Assembly: GCF_024323335.1 (NCBI RefSeq)
Contig: NC_066579.1
Location: forward strand, 357,880,900 to 357,944,899
Length of the DNA stretch: 64,000 nucleotides
Direction of reading: 5' to 3'
From: Lathyrus oleraceus
Taxonomy: Eukaryota; Streptophyta; Magnoliopsida; Fabales; Fabaceae
Shown: positions 20,147 through 29,055 of the stretch, piece after piece
Position numbering within the stretch: the first letter of the stretch is position 1
Layout: the number at the start of each line of letters is the position of its first letter
Translations under genes and position numbers: made by a program
The notes under the pieces: generated by a model
What the model was told of the DNA's origin: nothing
Seen by the model: the letters and a program-made list of their open reading frames with translations, nothing else
The model's database searches: none

Positions 20147-21448
20147 ATGGCGGGAAATCAGAATTTTGGAAATATCATCTTCCGATCCGAAGATGAAAAT
20201 TATCAAAGGGAGCAATTCGAGCGTTTCCAACAGCGAGGCGTCGTTTCCACCAGGTACCCCGATTTAACTTGTTTACAACAATTAGGCTTACTCCAAGGTA
20301 TCGAATGGATGCTCCGTCAAGCCAACTTAACCTTCCTTTGCACTCATAATCAACCCACCTACCCATCCCTAACCTTAGAATTCTTAAGTTCATACGACTA
20401 CACCACTCCCGCCGGTGAAGACGAATTTTTAACCGGTACCGCAACCTTCCGTATGTTTAACACCGAGTACTCCTTAACCCAAAACCAATTGAGTACCATG
20501 CTACAATTTCCCATAGAAGGTCTGCTACACCCCAGAATCCCTCCAAACTCAAACTGGAACACAGTTGGCGTTTTCGGCCTTTTTAAGAAAATTTCAGGTA
20601 TAGATACCTACAACTGGGAAGAGCTCCTTCTCTCCCATATACATAACCCCACTATCCGGTACTTTATCCGCATCTTGCAAAACACAGTTTTTGGAAGACC
20701 AAACAACAGCAAGGTCAACTCAAAGGATCTATTCTTCCTCCAGTGCGTCTTCGAACCAGATACTCAGGTAAACGCCGCCTCCTTTCTATTTCATCATATC
20801 CGCACCTTATGTGCTAGAGGTCGGCAACCTTTTATAATTGGTGGATTAATCACCACCATAGCACTTGGCCTAAACCTAGGGGATAAACTCCAAACTTTAG
20901 AATCTCTACCTCCCCTATCTATGGATATCAGCTACTGTCGATCCAGCCGCCTGATTAAGAACAGAGTAGGCGGAGGATATTATCTTATGGTGAACAACCA
21001 GGCAGTCCCAAGCGTTGTTCTACCAAATATCGCCCTAACTGATGTCACAAACCCCGACCGCCACCTCTATGATCTAAACGCTCCCGAAGCCACCGAGCCT
21101 TCACAAACAAACCCGCACACAGACGAGTTTGAAGCAATGGAGCAAGGTGATCGTCCGCCTACACAACAGTCAGTCCCGCTCAACCCTTCCGGCAATGCAA
21201 CTGGCTCCTCCTCCCAACGTCGTCGACGAAGAAGGCCTGCAACCAACGACGACATCATGGATGCTATTGAGGGTATGCAGGCACAGAATGTCGAGATGAT
21301 GCAGATAATGCATCAAATGCAACAACAACAGGATGCTAGAAATGCCATAACCGATCAGCGGTTTACTGAGTTGTTCAGCAGGTTCGACAACTTAGACTTA
21401 CGTCAGAGATCACCAGGTCCAAGAACCAGAGGCGGAAGACAACCTTAG
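20147..21448 (+). CDS. Athila accessory ORF 2 (433 aa, paralogue of accessory ORF 1)
   Basis: The ATG sits in a strong plant Kozak context (CACAATGGCG) and the ORF is open to TAG at 21446-21448. Shared motifs with ORF 1 appear in the same order: LTLEFLSS (75), FRMFNTEY (101), HIHNPTIRYF (164), QNTVFGR (178), FIIGGLIT (229), NNQ, and LYDLNA. The C-terminus has a basic RRRRRRP patch at about 362-368, possibly a nuclear-targeting signal, followed by a Met/Gln-rich coiled-coil-like stretch. There is no membrane segment. The two ORFs probably arose by an old duplication. ORF 2 appears to have its own promoter while ORF 1 seems splice-dependent. Function is unknown. Confidence 0.78.
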   Translation: MAGNQNFGNIIFRSEDENYQREQFERFQQRGVVSTRYPDLTCLQQLGLLQGIEWMLRQANLTFLCTHNQPTYPSLTLEFLSSYDYTTPAGEDEFLTGTATFRMFNTEYSLTQNQLSTMLQFPIEGLLHPRIPPNSNWNTVGVFGLFKKISGIDTYNWEELLLSHIHNPTIRYFIRILQNTVFGRPNNSKVNSKDLFFLQCVFEPDTQVNAASFLFHHIRTLCARGRQPFIIGGLITTIALGLNLGDKLQTLESLPPLSMDISYCRSSRLIKNRVGGGYYLMVNNQAVPSVVLPNIALTDVTNPDRHLYDLNAPEATEPSQTNPHTDEFEAMEQGDRPPTQQSVPLNPSGNATGSSSQRRRRRRPATNDDIMDAIEGMQAQNVEMMQIMHQMQQQQDARNAITDQRFTELFSRFDNLDLRQRSPGPRTRGGRQP

Positions 21449-21496
21449 TTGTAGTTTCTCTTTCCTTTCCATATTGTATTTCATTTCCTTAAAACA

Positions 21497-21530
21497 TTGG
21501 GGACAATGTTTAGTTTAAGTATGGGGGGGA
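21497..21530 (+). other. Second, internal PPT-like tract of Athila
   Basis: TTGGGGACAATG followed by TTAAGTATGGGGGGGA resembles the terminal PPT context (CTTGAGGACAAGC ... CTAAGTATGGGGGA at 22561-22593), about 1.07 kb further on. Athila/Calypso-type PPTs have this wording. Confidence 0.6.
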
Positions 21531-21950
21531 AACCATGTTCTTTCTATTTCCATTTCTTCAAGTATGTACCTTTCCCTCCATTGTTATTTTAATTACTATT
21601 AAAAAAAAAAAAAAAATCTATTATTTTAAGTTAAGTCCCGAGTGTGAATAAAATTCGTATTATCTATTCCCCTCAATTTTCTTGAGCCATAACAAAAATT
21701 TAACACACCAAATAAGTATAAAGGTTGCTTATTTTATAAAACTTGAGTGAAATCAAAACAAAATCATTACCATAACAACGCTCTGAGAACCTCAACATGT
21801 TAGATCAGGATAAGTACCTATTATACCGATTCCTTGAACTTTTAGTTTTATAGTAACCCCAAGTAGTTTATACGAGAAGTCAGCACCATCTTAATAGCAA
21901 ACTACGTGGAGAGCCGATGAATATAAGTGGATGATTCCCAAAGTAACGAA

Positions 21951-21954
<4 letters not shown>

Positions 21955-22032
<78 letters not shown>
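21955..22032. repeat. (TA)n microsatellite
   Basis: About 78 bp of pure AT alternation inside the Athila 3' UTR. Confidence 0.97.
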
Positions 22033-22036
<4 letters not shown>

Positions 22037-22130
22037 TATCAGGAAATGCACTAATTAAATTAGGTGATCCTTACCAGATCATTTAATCTAAAGGTTGCAG
22101 ATCATACAAAAACACAATATGAAAGATCCA

Positions 22131-22204
22131 TTATGAGTTGGTTCAGTAGGTATCTGGTACTGAACTCGGTAGGGCGGACTACGGTTCGATCCCCCGCAAT
22201 TTGC
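22131..22204 (+). other. tRNA-like segment with A and B boxes (possible SINE head)
   Basis: TGGTTCAGTAGG (22139-22150) fits an internal pol III A box and GGTTCGATCCC (22183-22193) fits a B box. Their spacing of about 45 bases is normal for tRNA genes. The T-stem and acceptor stem do not pair well, so this is not a working tRNA gene. It could be a tRNA-derived SINE head or a captured tRNA fragment in the Athila 3' UTR. Confidence 0.4.
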
Positions 22205-22580
22205 ATTGGACTGAATAACGAAGTTATCCGACTTATGTACCAGAACTTCTAGCTAAAAGGGGGATCATAATCACTAACCGGTTACTCCACTATGTGCGCG
22301 AAAAGATAAAGGGCTTAATGTGATTTCGCTAGAATGAAAACGGGTGAAATAAGAATAAGGGAACCAGGATAGCTATAATAGCAGTACTTGAACTGATTTG
22401 CACAAGGCAGGGTTATCTAGGTTGTGACGGTAGTTGTTGATATCAAGATTTAACTCAAGTCGCTTCTAAACAAAATCCAATTGCAACCTATTACGAATTG
22501 ATGTGTGTTTTGAAATTTCATCTGGCTAAATTTTTAAAACGATTTCTATACTGTATTTTGCTTGAGGACAAGCAAAGATC

Positions 22581-22596
22581 TAAGTATGGGGGAGTT
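22581..22596 (+). other. Terminal polypurine tract of Athila
   Basis: TAAGTATGGGGGAGTT directly precedes the LTR start TGATAACATG at 22597. Confidence 0.8.
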
Positions 22597-22828
22597 TGAT
22601 AACATGAAATTATATCACATTTTAGGACTTAATTCAATTAGATTATATTATCATTTACTTTAATTTATCTCATTTTATCAGATATTATGCGGTATTTCCT
22701 TTCTATTTATGTCAGGTATCCATTTTGAAGCAAAAGTGAAAAAGGGAAGAAAAGGAGGTGTAAAAAGGAATAAAAAGGAAACAAATAACAAAGACCAAGC
22801 CCAGCCCAAAGAAAGCGCACGTTGTACC

Positions 22829-22915
22829 TGTGACGGGCGTCACAAAGGTTGTGACGAGCGTCACACTAAGCACACTCCTGTGACGAGCGTCACACATGGT
22901 GTGACGCACGTCACA
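22829..22915 (+). promoter_or_regulatory. Four TGTGACG-NN-CGTCACA inverted repeats in Athila U3
   Basis: Sixteen-base inverted repeats start at 22829, 22850, 22879 and 22900. Only the two central bases vary (GG, AG, AG, CA). TGACG is the core of plant TGA/bZIP (as-1-type) sites. The cluster ends about 130 bases before the TATA box at 23043, a normal enhancer position. Confidence 0.65.
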
Positions 22916-23042
22916 CCATTCCCCTATATTTTTGGCACTAGGAACTCAACTGACCACGTTGAAAGCTATTTCCACGCTTGACCCTCGGAACGAAAAGACC
23001 GCGCATACGGAAACCCTTGGAAAGCCGTTACACAAGTAGCAG

Positions 23043-23050
23043 TATAAATA
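23043..23050 (+). promoter_or_regulatory. TATA box of the Athila LTR
   Basis: TATAAATA lies downstream of the TGACG repeat cluster, in the position expected for the U3/R boundary. Confidence 0.6.
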
Positions 23051-24326
23051 GCAGCTAATTGGGAAAGCTCTGGGTTCGGAGATTTTCCACGCCTTTTGCC
23101 GTTCTCTCATTTTTTTTCTTCCAGCAGTTTAGGCTTATATTTTTATAGTATTACTTTGCAGAATTTTTATTGTTTTACCTTTTTGCAATTCTATTTTCTT
23201 TTCTAGCATTCAATTAATTCTTTTCGCACAATAGTTTCTACACCGGAAACTATTGTGCAACTTTTACCGGATCTAACCTTACGTTAGAATCTAGTTTTTC
23301 TTATTTTTCCTTGGTTTAAGTTATTGTTTAATTGAAGAATCCGAGAACAAATCCTACCGGCTTGTGGTGGAGTGTTCAAGACTATTGTTTAACGCATTCA
23401 GGTTCTTTAATCATTATTTAATGCTTTGTTTTATTAATTATTTATATTATCTGCCTGGGATGAGTGTGTTTATGCATGATATGTATTTTTGTTTGTTTAG
23501 CATGTCTGGCTAATTCGCCTAGATATCGGTATGTAAAGTAAGCGGAATAAGGGATCAAGACTAAGTCGGTCTAATTAAACTTAAAATTAAAATCAATCTT
23601 TTTACGGTCTCAATTTACAGGTTTAATAACAAGATTTTTTACAAAAGTAAAAGACATAAAGAAGTTAAAATCAATAGAGCGAGAGTTTGAGGTTTTAACT
23701 GGACAGTGTAAATTAGGCATTAATTCTAGATCAGGGCGAGAGCAAGTTTTAGAGTTAATTAAATTCTGACCTTTTCCAAAAAGTATTCTTAAAGATTGAA
23801 TGTGAGGACGAGAGTTAAGCATTCGGGTTTAATTGTATAACCTAAGTCAACAGAGCGAGAGTTTGAGATAAGGGTGTTTAAAACGGTCAGTGTTTTCTTA
23901 AAAAGAGTTTCTGCAACTTTATTGCTTTCAAAAAGTGGTTTTTGACTTAATTATAAGTGACAGCTACATTAACATAAAATCATGGTTTATTCAACAGAGC
24001 GAGAGTTTGAGATAAAACCTTTAATCAATAAAGTTAACTGAAACGATTTATTTTAAAACCAAGAAACCGACAAAGAATTGATTCCCTAATTACGACGAAC
24101 TACATACCGATATCCGCTTTATTAATATTTAATCTAGATCTTAGTTTAGTTTTTAGCTTCGCCCCCAAACAATCAACCATTATTCACCTTAGCTTTACGT
24201 AGTAACCTTAGATAACGGTATATCGATTCATAAGTCCCTGTGGGATCGATATCTTTTAAAACTACGCGATAGAACTGTGCACTTGCAGTTTGTACCCCAA
24301 ATTCGACTCATAAAGTCGAGCGATCA

Positions 24327-27300
24327 GCTTCTTAACCTGAAAAAATGAACTCAAACATGATCAACAAGACCACTAGGACAAGCCTAGGGTCAAAAGGGGA
24401 TGAGAAAGTCAAAACAGCAAGTGAAATTCAATCATAATCATATTCAAACAATCAAGAAGCAAACTCAAGTGGTCCCATGTTCATATCATTCATCATCATC
24501 ATTTCATAAGCAAATTAGGTCAAAGCATGGCATATGGAAGCTCATAGAAGTCAACAGCAAGACTCAACTCAAAACCAATCATAAACAATTCCAAAAATTC
24601 TCAAATAATTCATGATCAAACATCATCCATAACATGATAAGCACACCAAAGTTTAGCTCAATTGGATCATGGGAAGTAGGGAAATGAAAATCAGAAAGGC
24701 AGGACAAGTTCAAACATGCTCAAAGAAGTCAACCAAACATGCACCAACTTGAATAAATCATAAATCAGTGATAGCAAATGATAAATGAATGGGACTAAAA
24801 CCATGACAAAGCTTAAAATGTCTACTAATCACATGTAAAATTTCATGTCCATCCAATAACGTATGAGAATTTCACAAAGCAAAAGGGAACAAGTGTCACA
24901 AAAGTCAACATTTTGGTAAAACAGGGGAGAAAATTCCAAACAATTAGGAAATGCCATAAATAATTCCAAGAAAAATCACATGTAAACTAGACACCCAAGA
25001 GTACATTCATGCAAAAATTCAAAGCAATTTGAGGTCAAGAAGCATGGTAAAGAAAATCATGAAGTTGCACATCAATGGTGTGACACAAATTGTCACACCC
25101 TAATTCAAAAAATCATAACTCACAAACCAGAAGTGATAAATTCACAAACTCTAAACCAAAATCACCATGAATGTGTCTAGTTTAAGCACAAAAAATTTCA
25201 AAGCCATTGGACAAAGCATCATCATTTCACAATTGATTTGGAAAAAGGTACAAAAAATGGTCACATGTCACAAACCCTAGCATCCTTAAAAATCCACTCA
25301 TCAAAAAAATCTGGAAAATACATGATAAAAAACTAGAGATTATGATGAACAAAATGCAAAAAGTCTCATGAATTTTGGATTAACAATGGTTGACTTATGA
25401 TTTTTGGAAGTTGATGGTCAAAATGAAATAAATATTGAAGAAATAATGTGATTTAAATAACAAATAATCCGGCAGTGGCATATTTGTAATTATGTTGGAA
25501 CATTAGTAAAACGCTGCGCATGGCTTATGAAAATGAAATGTCCTGATTGGCTAATGGCAATGGCACAGTGTCTTTCCCATGCAAAACGAACAAAACATGA
25601 AATCTGGAAAATAATTAGGGTTCTTGAACAGTACAACATTCATCTTCATCATCCCAATCGTGAAAATTCAACTTGCCCAGAAAATGAAATTAAGCACATC
25701 ATTGTAACCAGCAAACATCATGCATTCATAATCTAAACTTCATTTCCATTAACTCAACTTATCATGGAAGAATCAAGTAGAAACATATATGAACACCAAG
25801 TTTCAAATCAACATATCTTTGCAAATACTCAACCATTTTTATCAACTCAAAGCTCATAATGACCAGCAAGAAAAGATCTATACAAAGCATAGCATAGTTT
25901 TAAGAAATGGGAGATTCGAAAACTGACCAAGATTGCAGTGCAGTTGAGCTATAGTGGTTGTTTGGCCTCCAATGCTCGAAACAGATGTTGCTTCAAGCTT
26001 CAAATGATGAATGAATAAGGTAATGTGACTCAGGAATCCTTGGAATAGCTTCAATTCAGATCTGCCATTGATGGAGCTTTAATGAAAACAGAGTTGAAAT
26101 GGCTTTACAGTCGTGGAATAAGGCTTGCAATGAGCTCCAAAATGATGGTATGTGATGAAATATTCAAACCCTAGCTCGAGACCTTTGCCAATTTTCAGTA
26201 AAGTCTTAAAAATGAAAAATGAGAAATTGAGAGAATAAGAGTTTTTTGGGTTTTGGAATGTGGCTGCTAGGGTTTGTTCTGCAGAAAATGGAGTATATAT
26301 GTGATGCTTAACATCTGTTAATCATGATTAGGTGTTGTGGTAATTGGAATTGGTTAAATGAAGCTTTTGGACCATTTTGCTAAAAATCCACCCATTTGCA
26401 TGGAGGTGCATGAAAGTGCACGAAATTGGGCTTCCAACAAAGTCTAAATATCATTTCTGAAACATTCCAAGTGGTAAAAGTCATTGGAAATGTTTATTTT
26501 GAAAAGCCAATTTTTCACTTCACTTAAAATAATTCAAGTTACTTCCAAAAGTGCCATTTTGATTGGTGATGTTTTGGTGAATGATAATGACATATTTGGA
26601 AAGAGGGGATCAAATGTGACTTGTAGCAAAAAACCCCACCCAATTTGGCCAAATGGTTTGAGAGATATGGCCTTTTGAAGTTCAAAAATTTCTGAAAATG
26701 ATTTGATCATAACTTGCCAACCATACATGGGAATTGAGTGTTCTTAGACTTTTTGGAAATGGGAGAACAAGATCTTCAACTTTCATTTTGGGCAAAAATT
26801 CATTTGAAGCTTTTATCATGATGTAAGTTTGAGGATCAAGACTTTCCATTTTTGGCAAATTCCAATTACAGGTCAACTTTCTATTTTTTGGAAATTTCTT
26901 GTTTGGCTTTGAATTCTTCCATGATGGTGTTTGACATGTTATATGAGGCCTATATGGACATGAATGAACCCTTTAAAACCATTTCCCACCTTCAAATCAC
27001 TGATTAAATGCACAGTTGACCAACAGTTGACTTTTTAGGGTTTCTGGTGAACTGAGCCATGACTGATGACTTCTGAGAAATCAAACCTTGACCAAAACAC
27101 TTCAAAAGGACCCCTAGGTCATGTGAACATGTTGGACCAACCCTAGGGCCTTGCCTCCTTGGAAATTGTACTTGCTTGCTTGATTGACTGATCTCCTGAC
27201 CAGTTTGACCTAATTCTTCTGAATGGCCTGCACTTGGGGCAAAGGACAATGCAATGTTATGCAGTGGACTATGTTAAATGTTATGACCTAATATGAGAAT

Positions 27301-27337
27301 GTATGTACAATGATAGGTGCAAATTTGAGGTGCTACA
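24327..27337 (-). repeat. Ogre-B LTR fragment (start half)
   Basis: Read on the minus strand it begins TGTAGCACCTCAAATTTGCA at 27337 and is homologous to the first part of the Ogre-A 3' LTR and to Ogre-D. It is cut at 24327 by the Athila insertion, so the remainder should lie left of the window. No polypurine tract precedes its start; instead the second RNase H coding sequence of Ogre-C abuts it. I therefore read it as the 5' LTR of an element inserted in Ogre-C rather than as Ogre-C's own 3' LTR. Confidence 0.8.
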
Positions 27338-27718
27338 CAATTCACCTTTGATTTGATTAACAACCAAAGCTGAGTATCCAAAGACATCTAAATGTTTGAT
27401 TCTGAGATTAACGGCCTCTTCAAGCCCCATAATGCAGGCTTCATATTATGCCATATTGTTTGTACACTTGAAAGTCAATCTAGCTGTAAATGGTAGATGT
27501 GTTCCTTGAGGAGTAATACTCACTGCCCCAATGCCATTACCATATTGATTAACAACTCCATCAAATACCATGCCCCAACGGGAACCAGGTTCTGGCCCTT
27601 CTTCAAGCAATGGTTCATCATAATCTTTCATTTTCAAGTACAAGATCTCTTCATCAGGAAAATCATACTACACTGACTGGTAATATTTAATCGGTTGGTG
27701 AACCAAATGGTCAGTCAA
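27338..27718 (-). pseudogene. Ogre-C second (archaeal-type) RNase H, N-terminal fragment
   Basis: On the minus strand the frame contains SRWGMVFDGVVNQYGNGIGA, a catalytic-Asp region, FTARLTFKCTNNMA, then a TAA where the family has Glu, and YEACIMGLEEAVNLRIK up to NQIKGE at the Ogre-B junction. It matches the equivalent region of Ogre-E (59837 down to about 59590). An upstream TAG is also present near 27666. The copia insertion at 27724 separates it from the RT/RNase H part (35664-37223). Confidence 0.85.
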
Positions 27719-27723
27719 GATAC
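27719..27723. other. Left target-site duplication of the copia element
   Basis: GATAC here and at 35660-35664 flank the element exactly. Joining Ogre-C across the element restores the reading position. Confidence 0.9.
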
Positions 27724-29041
27724 TGAAGGAGAATTGCGGTCCAAGGCGTAACGGAGTTTAAAAATGTCTCCATTTAGTGATCTTTACGAATGGGAATGAT
27801 CAGTTATAGAATCGTTACCTCTTGGCGATCACGAACGTTGAACGATGACAACGTCTCTACTAAATCCACACGAACGGATTCCTTCAATCTCAGTGCTAGC
27901 TGCTACGAATGAAGGCTTTGAGTGAGAGAGAGAGAAACGAAATTGTAAGCAAGAGTTACAATGCTTCTACCCAAGGGTTCTATTTATAGAACCACTTGTG
28001 TGGGCTGCAAGCTAAAAAGCCCACTCAAGTGAATATGGCCCATATCTTATAATATGCCAAAATCACTTAAGTGTGTGGTACATTACCATATTTCATATTC
28101 TGCTTAAGTACACCGTACCTTACGATGTTCTATAATTCACTTAAGGAAACCGTACATTACAGTATTCCTTAATTACTCTATCTCTCATCAATCCATCCTT
28201 TGTGTGTGACCCTATAGGTTTTCACGGCGTTGGCAATTATATTAAATCACGTATTTAACATAATGAACAGTGAGCGGTATCTAGCAACACATCACTTCTA
28301 CCCAAGACACGAAAATGTCATGTGATCTGACAAGTCCTTCTGTGATAATAATTATATATGCGTATAATTGCCCCTTTGCCCTTATGTCTATATTGAACAC
28401 AAGGCATAGATCGTGTTATCCTTGTCCAGTTCAATATTGGGCCCATAGACATTTATCCTGTTACGCAGGATGGGCAAATTCCATCTAGGACACTCATGTC
28501 CCTCAACATGCTTTGTGGAGTACCCATCAACTGTCTTTATGGTTATCCAGTTACGGACAATGTTGGATCAGCAATAAAGCACTTGACTCTACATCTAGGG
28601 TCCACAGTGGTTTCAGGTCGAAGAGTGGTATACACCATTATCACCATGAGAATAACTTATGACACTTTGCATAACTTTCTATATAGTATTCTCATAGCGG
28701 GTCAATCCGGTATAAATATTACTCTTAATATTCATACCTATGTTTAAGACTTGATAACTCCTTATCCATGATCCATGAGATGTGATCATCAGTCTACAAA
28801 CATAATAGTCTTCATGCTTTAATGTTATCCCACTTCACAATAAAGCTTGACTACGGATACTTTAAGAATAGTGTCCTTATGTTTAATGTGATCTCATGAT
28901 TAAGTCATACTTGATACATTAAACGGACTAGCTATTCTAGGGACTTTATTAAACAAACATAATAAAGAAAAAGCCTTTTATAATTAATAAATAATTCGAT
29001 ACAAATACCAAAAGTATTGGCCTCTAGGGCTTACACCAACA
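27724..29041 (-). repeat. Ty1/copia 3' LTR
   Basis: This 1318-bp block is repeated at 34340-35659 with roughly 2-3 percent differences. On the minus strand it begins TGTTGGTGTAAGCCC at 29041. The element is on the minus strand, so this left copy is the 3' LTR. An ORF of about 83 codons found in both LTRs (28496-28747, 35114-35365) has no recognisable product. Confidence 0.93.
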
Positions 29042-29055
29042 ATCTCCCACTAGCA
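29042..29055 (-). other. Copia polypurine tract
   Basis: On the minus strand GTGCTAGTGGGAGAT precedes the LTR start. The purine-rich GTGGGAGAT lies exactly at the junction. Confidence 0.7.

Larger units (their letters stand above)
21449..22596 (+). other. Athila 3' UTR
   Basis: Non-coding stretch between accessory ORF 2 and the 3' LTR. It contains a first PPT-like tract (21497-21530), a TA microsatellite (21955-22032), a tRNA-like segment (22131-22204) and the terminal PPT (22581-22596). Confidence 0.75.
22597..24326 (+). repeat. Athila 3' LTR (1730 bp)
   Basis: It starts TGATAACATG after the PPT and ends GTCGAGCGATCA at 24326. After it, Ogre LTR sequence in minus orientation resumes (GCTTCTTAACCTGAAAA), which matches the LTR of Ogre-D near 45975. 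GCTTC (24327-24331) is the probable target-site duplication; the left copy is outside the window. U3 carries four TGTGACG-NN-CGTCACA inverted repeats and a TATAAATA box at 23043. Confidence 0.85.

Noticed and set aside
18169..21448. Envelope genes
   Set aside because: Position would fit, but neither ORF shows a signal peptide, membrane segment or fusion-type motif.
22131..22204. Functional tRNA gene
   Set aside because: A and B boxes fit but acceptor and T stems do not pair; kept only as a tRNA-like segment.
24327..27337. 3' LTR of Ogre-C
   Set aside because: No PPT precedes it, and it abuts the second RNase H coding sequence; insertion of another element explains it better.
28496..28747. 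83-codon ORF also at 35114-35365
   Set aside because: It lies inside both copia LTRs and has no recognisable product; conserved because the LTRs are paired.
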